64,000 bases of DNA. Source: Belnapia arida (GTDB taxonomy: Bacteria; Pseudomonadota; Alphaproteobacteria; Acetobacterales; Acetobacteraceae). This document shows, one piece after another, positions 42,414 to 50,745 of the stretch. Positions within the stretch are counted from its first letter, which is position 1; every line of letters starts with the position of its first letter. Below the pieces are notes generated by a model, which saw only the letters and a list, made by a program, of their open reading frames with translations, had not been told where the DNA came from and searched no databases. The stretch lies in assembly GCF_016773205.1 (NCBI RefSeq), contig NZ_JAETWB010000001.1:1302001-1366000 (forward strand), given 5' to 3'. The position numbers and the translations under genes were made by a program.

Positions 42414-43361
42414 ATGGCCATTGCCCGTCGCGCGTTGCTTGGCGCCGCGTCCGCTGCCCTCGCTGCCCCGGCGCTGCAAGCGCAAGGCGTCACGGTGAGG
42501 ATGGGGGCGTTGCGGCTGATCCATTCCATCGCGCCCTATCTCTATGAGCGCTTCCAGCCGGTGGGGATGCGGATCGAGGTCATTCCCTTCGAGAGCCCGA
42601 CCGAGGGCAAGAATGCCGTCGTCACGAAGTCGGTCGATTTCGGCGCCTTCGGCATCGCGGCCGGCATCCTCGGCGCCGCGGCGCGGGAGCCGGTGACGGT
42701 GGTCGGCTCCTGCTGCGACCGCGGCATGGCGGTGGTGGCAAAGAAGGACTCGGGAATCGACAAGCTGGCCGATTTGCGCGGCAAGCGCGTCGGCATCTGG
42801 CCGGGCTCGACGCAGGAGGTCTTCATCCTCGAGCGGCTCAGGATGGAGGGGATGAGCATCCGCGACGTGCAGTCGGTGCGGGTCTCTTTCTCCGAGATGC
42901 CGATCGCGCTGGCCCGCGGCGATGTCGATGCCTATGTCGGGGCGGAGCCGGGGCCGGGCGTCTCCATCGCCTCCGGCGTCGGGAAGGTCGTCGAGTATCC
43001 CTATTCGACGCCGATGGGCTCGCTGAACATGATCTTCGCGACGCACCCCGAGACCGTCGCGCAACGGCCGGACCTCGTGCGGGCGATGCTGAAGGTGCAC
43101 CGGCAGGCGAGCGAGTTCGGCATGGCGAACCGCGACGTCACCATCGAGACGGCGGTGGCGAAGCTTGGGATGCGGCGGGACGCGCTGGAGGTCAGCCTGC
43201 CGAATGTCGAGCTGAACTGGCAGATGACGCCCGAGATGGTGACGCGGGCGAAGACCTATGCCGAGCAGATGCTGAGCCTGAAGCAGATCCGCGCGATGCC
43301 GGATTTCGCCGGCTTCTTCGATGCGAGGTTCTCGGACGAGTTGGCGAAGACGGCGGCATGA
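42414..43361 (+). CDS. ABC transporter substrate-binding protein (NMT1/TauA/SsuA-like)
   Basis: This 315-residue periplasmic binding protein has the NMT1/NitT-type fold used for taurine, sulfonates, nitrate, thiamine precursors and pyrimidines. The leader is MAIARRALLGAASAALAAP with an RR pair, cleaved near ALQAQG. Typical pieces are GALRLIHSIAPYLYERFQ, GKNAVVTKSVDFGAFGIAA, the DLRGKRVGIWPGST hinge region and VDAYVGAEPG. A GGAGGATC ribosome binding site precedes the ATG at 42414. It begins a six-gene operon whose enzymes AtzF and AtzH point to a urea- or ureide-like nitrogen compound as the ligand (inference). Confidence 0.9.
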   Translation: MAIARRALLGAASAALAAPALQAQGVTVRMGALRLIHSIAPYLYERFQPVGMRIEVIPFESPTEGKNAVVTKSVDFGAFGIAAGILGAAAREPVTVVGSCCDRGMAVVAKKDSGIDKLADLRGKRVGIWPGSTQEVFILERLRMEGMSIRDVQSVRVSFSEMPIALARGDVDAYVGAEPGPGVSIASGVGKVVEYPYSTPMGSLNMIFATHPETVAQRPDLVRAMLKVHRQASEFGMANRDVTIETAVAKLGMRRDALEVSLPNVELNWQMTPEMVTRAKTYAEQMLSLKQIRAMPDFAGFFDARFSDELAKTAA

Positions 43362-44158
43362 CGGCGCTGGCGGTGCGTGCCGCCGCCTCGCGTCAGGCGC
43401 TGCTGGCGGTGGCGGCGCCGGTGCTCGGCCTGCTCGCCTGGCATGTGACGACGAGCGGGCCGGGCTATCACCTGATCCCGCCGCCCGCCGATGTCGCGGT
43501 GCAGTGGTGGGACCTCGCCTTCGGCGGCGTCTGGGACGATCTCTATTCGGCGACGCTCTTCACGCATGCCATGGCCAGCCTCGGGCGGGTCTATGGCGGC
43601 TTCGCGCTGGCCGCGCTTGTCGCGCTGCCGATGGGGATGCTCATCGGGCGGATTGCGGTGGTGCGGGACCTGCTCGACCCGTCGCTGCAAATCCTGCGGC
43701 CGATCCCGGTCACTGCCTGGCTGCCGCTGGCCATGATCGTCTTCGGCATCGGGCCGAGGAGCGCCTTTTTCCTGGTCTTCCTCGGCGCCTTCTACCCGAT
43801 CCTGCTCAATACGGTCTTCGGCGTGCGCAGCGTCGAAGGGCGGCTGTTCGAGGCGGCGGCGATGCTCGGCGTCGGGCGGCAGGCGGTGTTCTGGAAGGTG
43901 GTGCTGCCGGCCTCCCTTCCCTCCATCTTCACCGGGTTGCGGCTGGGGCTGGGCTTTGCCTGGGTCGTCATCGTCGTCGGCGAGATGACGGGGGTGCAGA
44001 CCGGGCTCGGCGCCATCATCATGGAGGCGCGGCAGCTCTCGCGGACGGAGATCGTCATCTCGGGGATGGTGACGATCGGGGTGCTCGGTTTCCTCTCCGA
44101 CCGAATGGTGCAGCTGCTCGGGCAGCGGCTGCTGCGCTGGAGTCCGCAACATGGGTGA
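43358..44158 (+). CDS. ABC transporter permease (SsuC/TauC-like)
   Basis: This 266-residue inner-membrane permease of the BPD_transp_1 type has about six transmembrane helices. The EAA-type cytoplasmic loop that contacts the ATPase is at EAAAMLGVGRQAVFWKVVLP; LQILRPIPVTAWLPLAMIVF and GLGFAWVVIVVGEMTG are typical of the SsuC/TauC branch. Its ATG overlaps the stop of the binding-protein gene by 4 bp, and its end overlaps the ATPase start by 8 bp, so stoichiometric translation is likely. Confidence 0.93.
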   Translation: MTALAVRAAASRQALLAVAAPVLGLLAWHVTTSGPGYHLIPPPADVAVQWWDLAFGGVWDDLYSATLFTHAMASLGRVYGGFALAALVALPMGMLIGRIAVVRDLLDPSLQILRPIPVTAWLPLAMIVFGIGPRSAFFLVFLGAFYPILLNTVFGVRSVEGRLFEAAAMLGVGRQAVFWKVVLPASLPSIFTGLRLGLGFAWVVIVVGEMTGVQTGLGAIIMEARQLSRTEIVISGMVTIGVLGFLSDRMVQLLGQRLLRWSPQHG

Positions 44159-44942
44159 GGTGCTGGAGCGGCCGGCGACGGCGGGAACCGTACTGCCGAT
44201 CCTCGACATCCGGCATGTCGACAAACGCTTCGCCTTCGGGGCGGAGACGATCACGGCGCTCTCGGATGCGACGCTGCGCATCGACAAGGGGGAGTTCGTT
44301 TGCCTGATCGGGCCCTCGGGCTGCGGCAAGTCGACGCTGCTGCGGATGGTCGCGGGGTTCGAGACGGTGAGCGCCGGCGCGCTGCTGATGTGGGGCAAGC
44401 CGGTCAGCGGGCCGGGGCCAGACCGGGGAATGGTGTTCCAAGATTATGGGCTCTTTCCCTGGCTGACGGTCAGCCAGAACATCGCCTTCGGGCCCATCGC
44501 GCGTGGGCGGCCGAAGGCGGAGGCGGCGGCGACCGCGCGGCGCTTCGTCGAGATGGTGGGGCTGACGCGCTTCGCCGACGCCTATCCGCACCAGCTCTCG
44601 GGGGGGATGAAGCAGCGCGTCGCCATCGCCCGCGTGCTCGCCAACGATGCCGAGGTGGTGCTGATGGACGAGCCCTTCGGTGCGCTCGATGCGATGACGC
44701 GCGAGCGGCTGCAGGAGGAGCTGCTGGAGATCTGGGCGCGGGCGAAGCTCAGCATCATCTTCGTCACCCATGCGATCGAGGAGGCGATCATCCTCGCCGA
44801 CCGGGTGGTGGTGATGTCGCCGGGACCGGGGCGGATCATCGCCGACGAGCGCATCGCCCTGCCCAGGCCGCGCGACCCGACGGGGGTGGAGTTCAACGCG
44901 CTCAGGCGGCATCTTTCGGGGCTGCTCGGCAGCCATCATTAG
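44151..44942 (+). CDS. ABC transporter ATP-binding protein (SsuB/TauB-like)
   Basis: This 263-residue ABC ATPase powers the importer encoded immediately upstream. Motifs are Walker A GPSGCGKST, Q-loop VFQDYGLFPWLTV, signature LSGGMKQRVAIARVL, Walker B VVLMDEPFGALDAMTR, and switch His in IIFVTHAIEEA. The length and C-terminus (LPRPRDPTGVEFNALRRHL) fit the SsuB/TauB/NrtD group. It overlaps the permease gene by 8 bp; the alpha/beta hydrolase starts 12 bases downstream of its stop. Confidence 0.95.
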   Translation: MGEVLERPATAGTVLPILDIRHVDKRFAFGAETITALSDATLRIDKGEFVCLIGPSGCGKSTLLRMVAGFETVSAGALLMWGKPVSGPGPDRGMVFQDYGLFPWLTVSQNIAFGPIARGRPKAEAAATARRFVEMVGLTRFADAYPHQLSGGMKQRVAIARVLANDAEVVLMDEPFGALDAMTRERLQEELLEIWARAKLSIIFVTHAIEEAIILADRVVVMSPGPGRIIADERIALPRPRDPTGVEFNALRRHLSGLLGSHH

Positions 44943-44953
44943 GGGTTTCCGCC

Positions 44954-45796
44954 ATGGCGAATGATCCGTTGCCGCCCTTCTGGGCCGGCGCCAGCAAGGC
45001 CGAGCGCAGCGCGGCCTATGACAACAGCACGGCGGTCGCGGACAGCCCGGCGCTGATCGCGGCGCGCAATGCCGAGGCGGCGCCGTTCCGAGCGGCGCGC
45101 GCGGGGCATCTCGACCTGCGCTACGGGGAGACGGAGCGGACGGCCTGGGACCTGTTCCCGGCGAAGGACCCGGCGGCGCCCTGCCTGGTTTTCATCCATG
45201 GCGGCTACTGGCAGCGCAACCGGCGGGAGGATTTCTGCGCCTTCATGGCGGGCGCGCTGGAGCGGGGGTGGTCTGCGGCGCTGCCGGGCTACACGCTGGG
45301 GCCGGAGGCCTCGCTGACGCAGATCGTGGGCGAGATCAGGGCGGCGCTGGACTGGCTCGCCGCGCATGGCGCCGAGCATGGCATCGCGGGGAAGGTGGTG
45401 CTGTCCGGCTGGTCGGCGGGGGGGCACCTGACGGCGATGGCGCTCGACCATCCGCGGGTCTCGGCAGGGCTCGCCATCTCCGGCATCTTCGAGCTGGCGC
45501 CGATCCGGGATACCGATCTCGACGAGAAGCTGTCGCTCACCGAGGCGGAGTTGGCCTCGCTCTCGCCGATGCGGCTGCCGGTCGTGCGGAAGCCGCTCGC
45601 CGTCGCCTATGGAACGGGGGAGCTGCCGGAGTTGCGGCGGCAGTCACGGCATTTCCACGGGCTCAGGGCCGAGGCGCATGCGCCGGGGGCCCTGATCCCG
45701 GTGAGCGGAGCGGACCATTTCCGCATCCTCGAGGCGCTGAAGGCGTCGGATGGCGAGCTGCTGCGCGCGGCGGACGAGCTGCTGAGGTTCGGCTGA
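44954..45796 (+). CDS. Alpha/beta hydrolase (HGGYW, arylformamidase-like)
   Basis: This 280-residue alpha/beta hydrolase has the oxyanion motif HGGYWQRN typical of kynurenine-formamidase-like and related esterases, the nucleophile elbow SGWSAGGHL, and a late acid/His region with SGADHFRILE. There is no signal peptide. It lies between the importer ATPase and AtzF genes, 11 bp after the former, and shares one base with the atzF start, so it should act in the same pathway. It may hydrolyse an amide, ureide or ester bond of the imported compound before allophanate is formed (inference). Arylformamidase itself is an alternative. Confidence 0.87.
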   Translation: MANDPLPPFWAGASKAERSAAYDNSTAVADSPALIAARNAEAAPFRAARAGHLDLRYGETERTAWDLFPAKDPAAPCLVFIHGGYWQRNRREDFCAFMAGALERGWSAALPGYTLGPEASLTQIVGEIRAALDWLAAHGAEHGIAGKVVLSGWSAGGHLTAMALDHPRVSAGLAISGIFELAPIRDTDLDEKLSLTEAELASLSPMRLPVVRKPLAVAYGTGELPELRRQSRHFHGLRAEAHAPGALIPVSGADHFRILEALKASDGELLRAADELLRFG

Positions 45797-47574
45797 TGGT
45801 GCCGGCGGCCTTCACCTTTCCGGCGCTCGGCGAGTTCTACGCAAACGGCGGCAGCCCGGTGGCGGTGGCAGAGGCGGCGCTCGCCCGGATTGCGGAGTGG
45901 GACGACCCGGCGCTGTTCCTGGCGCGGGCGCCGGACGAGGCCGTGCTGGCGCGGGCCGCGGCGCTGGCGGCGGAGGGGCCGCAGGGGCGGCCGCTCTTCG
46001 GCCTGCCCTTCGTGGTGAAGGACAATATCGATTGCGCGGGGCTGCCGACGACGGCGGCCTGCCCGGACTATGCCTATACGCCGGCGGCGGACGCGCCGGC
46101 GGTCGCCCGGCTGCTGGCGGCGGGGGCGGTGCTGCTGGGCAAGGTCAATCTCGACCAATTCGCCACGGGGCTGAACGGGACGCGGAGCCCGCATGGCACG
46201 CCGCGCAACCCGGTGGTGCCGGACTGCATCCCGGGCGGCTCCTCCTCCGGCTCGGCCGCGGCGGTGGCGGCAGGGATCGCGGCCTTCTCGCTCGGGACGG
46301 ATACGGCGGGCTCGGGGCGGGTGCCGGCCATGGCGTGCAACATCGTCGGGCTGAAGCCGAGCCTCGGGCTGGTGCCAACCGCAGGGGTGGTGCCGGCCTG
46401 CCGGTCGCTCGATTGCGTCTCGGTCTTTGCGCTGACCGTCGCGGATGCCTCTGCCGTGCTGGAGGTGATGGCGGGGGTGGCGGGGGGGGACCGGTATGGG
46501 CGCCCTGCCCCGGCCGGCTGGCGAGCGGGGCCGGTGGGGCAGCCCCATTGGCGGCTGGCAGCGCCGCTGCCGGGGCAGCTGGTCTTCGATACGGGGGATG
46601 ATGCGGCGCTCCATGAGGCGGCGCTGGCGCGGCTCGGGCCCGTGCGACGGGTGGATATCGCGCCCTTCCTCGATGTCGCGCGGCGGCTCTACGACGGGGC
46701 CTGGGTGGCGGAGCGGACGGCGGCGCTGCGGGGCTTCCTCGCCGAGCGGCCGGGGAGCGTGCATCCGGTGACGCGGGGCATCCTGGAGGCGGGGCTCGGC
46801 AGGCTGACCGTCGATGCCTGGGAGGATTTTCACGCCGCCGCCGAGGCCAAGCGGTTGGCGCGGCTGCTCTTCGCCAGTGTGGATGCGCTGGTGCTGCCGA
46901 CGGCGCCGGGGGTGCCGGCGCTCGCCGATCTCGCCGCCGAGCCGGTGGCGGCGAACAGCCGGCTCGGGACCTACACCAACTTCGTCAATATCTGCGACCT
47001 GGCGGCGCTCGCTGTGCCGGTGGGGTTCCGCGGGGATGGACGGCCTTTCGGCGTGACGCTGGTGGGGCCGGCTTTTTCCGAGGCGCGGCTGGCGGGGCTG
47101 GGGGCCAGGCTGCATGCCGGGGCCGGTGTGGGGCTCGGCGCCATTGGCGGGGCTGTGCCGGCGGCGCCGGAGCCCCCTGCCCTCGCCTCCGACGAACTGC
47201 CGCTGCTGGCCATCGGCGCGCATATGGGGGGGTTGCCGCTCAATCCGCAGCTTGTGCGGCATGGCGGACGGTTTCTTGGCGAGGCGCGGACGGCAGCGGT
47301 TTATCGGTTGCACGACCTCGGCGGACGGCCGGGGATGGTGCGGGTCGGCGAGGGTGGCGTCGCGGTTGCGGGCGAGGTCTGGGCGGTGCCGGCCGCTTCT
47401 GTGGGGCCGTTCCTGGCCGAGGTTCCGCCGCCGCTCGGCTTCGGGCGGGTGGAGATGGCGGACGGGTCGCGGCCGCTCGGCTTCCTCTGCGAGGCGGCAG
47501 GTGTCGCGGGGATGCCGGACATCTCGGCGATGGGCGGATGGCGGGCTTACCTGGCAGCGAAGGAGGGAGCGTGA
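45796..47574 (+). CDS. atzF: Allophanate hydrolase
   Basis: Allophanate hydrolase converts allophanate to ammonia and CO2, the last step of urea-amidolyase, biuret and cyanuric-acid degradation. The N-terminal amidase-signature domain carries Lys75 (VVKDNID), the Ser-rich loop GGSSSGSAAA (147-156) with the cis-Ser, and the nucleophile Ser173 (TDTAGSGRVPA). A second domain (about residues 430-592) matches the AtzF C-terminal region, thought to decarboxylate N-carboxycarbamate; it includes LPLLAIGAHMGGLPLNPQL and the end ISAMGGWRAYLA. At 592 residues it is full length. No biotin urea carboxylase is nearby, so allophanate must come from another route, as in AtzDEF-type pathways. Confidence 0.94.
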   Translation: MVPAAFTFPALGEFYANGGSPVAVAEAALARIAEWDDPALFLARAPDEAVLARAAALAAEGPQGRPLFGLPFVVKDNIDCAGLPTTAACPDYAYTPAADAPAVARLLAAGAVLLGKVNLDQFATGLNGTRSPHGTPRNPVVPDCIPGGSSSGSAAAVAAGIAAFSLGTDTAGSGRVPAMACNIVGLKPSLGLVPTAGVVPACRSLDCVSVFALTVADASAVLEVMAGVAGGDRYGRPAPAGWRAGPVGQPHWRLAAPLPGQLVFDTGDDAALHEAALARLGPVRRVDIAPFLDVARRLYDGAWVAERTAALRGFLAERPGSVHPVTRGILEAGLGRLTVDAWEDFHAAAEAKRLARLLFASVDALVLPTAPGVPALADLAAEPVAANSRLGTYTNFVNICDLAALAVPVGFRGDGRPFGVTLVGPAFSEARLAGLGARLHAGAGVGLGAIGGAVPAAPEPPALASDELPLLAIGAHMGGLPLNPQLVRHGGRFLGEARTAAVYRLHDLGGRPGMVRVGEGGVAVAGEVWAVPAASVGPFLAEVPPPLGFGRVEMADGSRPLGFLCEAAGVAGMPDISAMGGWRAYLAAKEGA

Positions 47575-47945
47575 TGGAAGTCGATCTGCCGGATGTACTG
47601 GCCGAGATGCAGGCGGCCTTCGCCGAGTACGAACGGGCGCTCGTCACCAACGATGTGCCGGTGCTGCAGGCGCTGTTCCGGCGCGACGGGCGGACGCTGC
47701 GCTATGGGCCGGCGGAATGCCTCTATGGCTGGGAGGCGATTGCCGCCTTCCGCAGCGGGCGCTCGCCGGTCGGGCTGGCGCGGGAGCTGGAGAATACTGT
47801 CATCACCACCTTCGGGCGCGACTTCGCCGTGGCCAACACGGAATTCATCCGGGCGGGGAAGCGCGGGCGGCAGAGCCAGACCTGGGTGCGCTTCCCCGAG
47901 GATGGCTGGCGGATCGTCGCCGCCCATGTGTCCTTGATAGGTTAG
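47574..47945 (+). CDS. atzH: AtzH-like (DUF3225) protein
   Basis: This 123-residue protein has the SnoaL/NTF2-like fold of the AtzH family. It contains ALVTNDVPVLQALFRRDG, TLRYGPAECLYGWEAIAAF and the C-terminal RQSQTWVRFPEDGWRIVAAH. In Pseudomonas sp. ADP, AtzH lies in the cyanuric-acid gene region and has been described as a decarboxylating amidohydrolase acting on 1,3-dicarboxyurea to rescue allophanate; I rely on memory for this. The start shares one base with the atzF stop. The stop interlocks with that of the convergent M20 hydrolase over 4 bases. This pairing supports a dedicated route feeding AtzF. Confidence 0.85.
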   Translation: MEVDLPDVLAEMQAAFAEYERALVTNDVPVLQALFRRDGRTLRYGPAECLYGWEAIAAFRSGRSPVGLARELENTVITTFGRDFAVANTEFIRAGKRGRQSQTWVRFPEDGWRIVAAHVSLIG

Positions 47946-49144
47946 CCCTTCAGGTAGGTCTCAGCAGCGTCGGCGAGGATCTGGCAGCAGAGGGCGAGGT
48001 CCTCCTCCTTGGTGTCCTCGGCCCAGTGGTGGCTGATGCCGCCGATGGAGGGGGTGAAGAGCATCGAGACGGGCATGACGCGGGCGATGTACTGCGCATC
48101 GTGCCCTGCGCCGCTCGGCATGCGCTGCCAGAGGCCGGGGGCGTGGCGCTCGGCCGATGTGTCGAGGGCGGCCATCATCGCCGTATCGCAGGGCGCGGGA
48201 AGCGACTTGCTGATGTTGGTCAGCGTCGCCTCGCAGCGCTCGCGGCGGTTGCTCTCCTGCACGCAGGCGCGGAGGCAGGCCTCCATGCGGTCGAGCGTTG
48301 GCACGTCGATGTCGCGGAACTGGAAGAGGATGTCGGCGCGGCCGGGGATGATGCTCGGCGCGCCGGGCTCGACCGCGATGCGGCCGGTGGTCCAGGTGCT
48401 GCGGGTGCCGCAGGCCTTGGGCATCTCCTGGTCGATCATCGAGAGCAGGCGGACGGCGGTGAGGCCGGCATCGCGGCGCTCGGCCATCGTCGTGCCGCCG
48501 GCATGGTCCTGCATGCCTGCGATGGTGATGCGCCACTGCCAGATGGCTACGATGCCGGTGACCACGCCGGCGCGGAGGCCGGCCTTCTCCAGCTGCGTGC
48601 CCTGCTCGATATGCATCTCGAAGAAGCCCTTGTGGCGGCCGGGCTCCAGTTGCATCCGCGGCTTGCCCGCGAGGCCGGCGGCGGCCAGCGCCTCGCGCAG
48701 CGGCGTGCCGTCGTTGCGGCTGCGGCTGCGGTCGATCTCCTCCTCCGGAAGGGCGCCGATGATCGACTTGCTGCCGAGGAAGCCGCCCTCGAAATGCCCC
48801 TCCTCATCGGCGAAGGCGGCGACGTCGACGGGCAGGCCGGCGCGGGCCAGGGCGAGCGCGGCCATGACGCCGAGCGCGCCGTCGAGCCAGCCGGCCTGGT
48901 TCTGGCTCTCGATGTGGCTGCCGGCGAGGAGATGCGGGCCCGGGCCGCGATGGCGCCCATAGACATTGCCGATGCCGTCGATGCTCGGCTCCAGGCCGAT
49001 CTCCGCCATGCGCTCCATCAGCCAGTGGCGGCTTTCCATATCCTCGGGCGAGTAGGTCGGGCGATGGACGCCGGTTTTGTACGCGCCGATCCTGCGCAGC
49101 TCGTTGAGGTCGCGGAGGAAGCGGTCGGCGTCGATCTGCGGCAT
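47942..49144 (-). CDS. M20 family Zn-dependent amidohydrolase (N-carbamoyl amino acid hydrolase / allantoate amidohydrolase-like)
   Basis: This 400-residue binuclear-zinc hydrolase removes carbamoyl or ureido groups from N-carbamoyl amino acids or allantoate-like compounds. The ligand motifs are GSHIESQNQAGWLDGALG (His and Asp), AFADEEGHFEGG (Glu-Glu), EMHIEQG (His) and the late SGAGHDAQYIARVMP (His). It is convergent with atzH, and its carbamoyl-cleaving chemistry would fit the nitrogen-scavenging theme. There is no ribosome binding site before the ATG at 49144; instead a large hairpin ends 6 bases upstream. The frame continues open further upstream but that part does not resemble protein-coding sequence of this family. 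Confidence 0.9.
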   Translation of the reverse strand: MPQIDADRFLRDLNELRRIGAYKTGVHRPTYSPEDMESRHWLMERMAEIGLEPSIDGIGNVYGRHRGPGPHLLAGSHIESQNQAGWLDGALGVMAALALARAGLPVDVAAFADEEGHFEGGFLGSKSIIGALPEEEIDRSRSRNDGTPLREALAAAGLAGKPRMQLEPGRHKGFFEMHIEQGTQLEKAGLRAGVVTGIVAIWQWRITIAGMQDHAGGTTMAERRDAGLTAVRLLSMIDQEMPKACGTRSTWTTGRIAVEPGAPSIIPGRADILFQFRDIDVPTLDRMEACLRACVQESNRRERCEATLTNISKSLPAPCDTAMMAALDTSAERHAPGLWQRMPSGAGHDAQYIARVMPVSMLFTPSIGGISHHWAEDTKEEDLALCCQILADAAETYLKG

Positions 49145-49150
49145 GGTGGT

Positions 49151-49202
49151 CCCCGGTTGCGGCGCCGCATGCTGGCGCCGGAGCCGGGGGCATGCAACGG
49201 GG
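49151..49202 (-). promoter_or_regulatory. Nested hairpin just upstream of the M20 hydrolase start
   Basis: On the plus strand CCCCGGTTGC (49151-49160) pairs with GCAACGGGG (49194-49202) with a single bulge. Inside, GGCGCC (49161-49166) pairs with GGCGCC (49174-49179) around GCATGCT. It lies 6 bases from the start codon of the minus-strand gene, which lacks a ribosome binding site, so it is a candidate leader structure. Confidence 0.4.
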
Positions 49203-49382
49203 CGGAGGAGGGCTGATATCGCCTGAGGAGCTTGTATGGACCATGCCGGTGGCGGCTCGGCCGGGCATCTGCCTGCCGCTTGGGCAGGCGCTGTCTCGTG
49301 GCGGCGGTTTCCCCGATGCCGCGGCCTTGCCGGGGACGGGGGCAGCCGCGACCATCGGCACATCGCCGCAGGAGAGCCGCCG

Positions 49383-50354
49383 ATGACCGCCTTCGCCCCG
49401 ACGCGCCGCGCCGCGCTCGCCGCGTTGCTCGCCACCCCTACCCTCGCGCGGGCGCAGGGCTGGGCGCCGAGCCAGCCGGTGCGGGTGATCATCCCCTTCA
49501 CGCCCGGCGGGACGATGGATCCGGTGGTGCGCATCGTGCAGAACCTGCTGTCGCAATCGCTCGGGCAGCCGGTGGTGATCGAGCACCGGCCGGGCGGGGC
49601 GACGGTGATCGGCACGCAGGAGGTGGCGCGTTCCGCCCCCGACGGCCACACCATGATCATGGTCGCCAACAGCTTCGCGGCGAATGTCACGCTGCGGCCG
49701 AGCATGCCCTACAAGCCGCTGACGGATTTCGCGCCGCTGGTGATGGCGACCGTGGTGCCGCATGTGCTGGTGGTGCATCCCTCCGTCGCGCGGGATTTCG
49801 TCAACTTCCTCGAGGCCGGGCGCAAGCCGGGGCCGGGCTTCGCCTTCGGCTCCTATGGCATCGGCACCTCGAACCACCTCGGCGGTGAGCAATTCCGCGA
49901 GGTGGCGAAGCTCAACGCGACGCATGTGCCCTACAACGGCGCGCCACAGGCGACGACGGACCTGATCGGCAACCGGCTGCAATTCATGTTCGCCAACCTG
50001 CCGGACGTGATCCAGCCGGCGCAGCTCGGGCAGATGCGGGCCGTGGCCATCTCGGCCGAGGCGCGGGTCAAGGAGCTTCCCGATGTGCCGACGATGGCGG
50101 AGCTCGGCTTCCCGCTGGTGCTCTCCGACAGCTGGTTCGGGCTGGTCCTGCGCGCCGACGTGGCGGCGCCGGCGCGGGCGCGGCTGGAGGCCGCCTGGAT
50201 CGAGGCGCTGAACCGGCCGGAGGTGAGGGGGCGGCTGGAGGAGCTGGGCTTCACCGTGCTGGCCCGGCCCGGCGCGCAGTTCGGCGAGGAGATCCTGCGC
50301 TATACCAGAACCTATGCGGAGGTGATCCGCGCCAATGGCATCAAGGTGGAGTAA
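49383..50354 (+). CDS. Tripartite tricarboxylate transporter (Bug/TctC) receptor
   Basis: This third Bug-family receptor has 323 residues. The leader is MTAFAPTRRAALAALLATPT with an RR pair and a LARAQG cleavage-type site. Mature motifs are PVRVIIPFTPGGTMDPVVR, GQPVVIEHRPGGATVIG, SAPDGHTMIMVANSFAAN, FGSYGIGTSNHLGGEQF and VPYNGAPQATTDLIG. A CAGGAGAG ribosome binding site precedes the ATG. A RidA gene follows 4 bp downstream, so they form one unit. TctAB components are absent. Confidence 0.93.
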   Translation: MTAFAPTRRAALAALLATPTLARAQGWAPSQPVRVIIPFTPGGTMDPVVRIVQNLLSQSLGQPVVIEHRPGGATVIGTQEVARSAPDGHTMIMVANSFAANVTLRPSMPYKPLTDFAPLVMATVVPHVLVVHPSVARDFVNFLEAGRKPGPGFAFGSYGIGTSNHLGGEQFREVAKLNATHVPYNGAPQATTDLIGNRLQFMFANLPDVIQPAQLGQMRAVAISAEARVKELPDVPTMAELGFPLVLSDSWFGLVLRADVAAPARARLEAAWIEALNRPEVRGRLEELGFTVLARPGAQFGEEILRYTRTYAEVIRANGIKVE

Positions 50355-50358
50355 GGGA

Positions 50359-50745
50359 ATGGAACCGCTAGAGCACATCTTTCCCGAGGGACAGCACGAG
50401 GTCCCGGCGCCGCTCTCGCCGGCGGTGAAGGTCGGCAATCTGCTCTTCGTCTCCGGCATCCCGGCCTATGCGGCGGGTGGGACGCTGGCCGTCGGCGACT
50501 TCACCGCGCAGATGACGCAGACCATGGCGAACATCACCGGCATCCTGGCCGCGGCCGGCGCGGGCTGGGACCGGGTGGCGAAGGTCAACGTGTTGCTGAC
50601 GCGGCGCGAGGACTTCGCCGAGATGAACCGGATCTACGCCGGGCACTTCCCCGAGGGGAAATACCCGGCACGGACCACGGCGATCGTCTATTCGCTGCCG
50701 CGGCCCAACTTCCTGCTGGAGATCGAGTGCATCGCCGTTCTCTAG
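50359..50745 (+). CDS. RidA family reactive intermediate deaminase
   Basis: This 128-residue protein belongs to the RidA/YjgF/UK114 family, which hydrolyses reactive enamine/imine intermediates from PLP enzymes; catabolic clusters often carry specialised members that hydrolyse aminoacrylates or ureidoacrylates. Visible are LLFVSGIPAYAAGG, NITGILAAAGAGWDRVAKVN, and the active-site Arg in YPARTTAIV, with the acidic ILLEIE-like LLEIECIAVL at the C-terminus. It is 4 bp after the Bug receptor. The stop is directly adjacent to the convergent cyclase gene (CTAGCTAG). Confidence 0.92.
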   Translation: MEPLEHIFPEGQHEVPAPLSPAVKVGNLLFVSGIPAYAAGGTLAVGDFTAQMTQTMANITGILAAAGAGWDRVAKVNVLLTRREDFAEMNRIYAGHFPEGKYPARTTAIVYSLPRPNFLLEIECIAVL

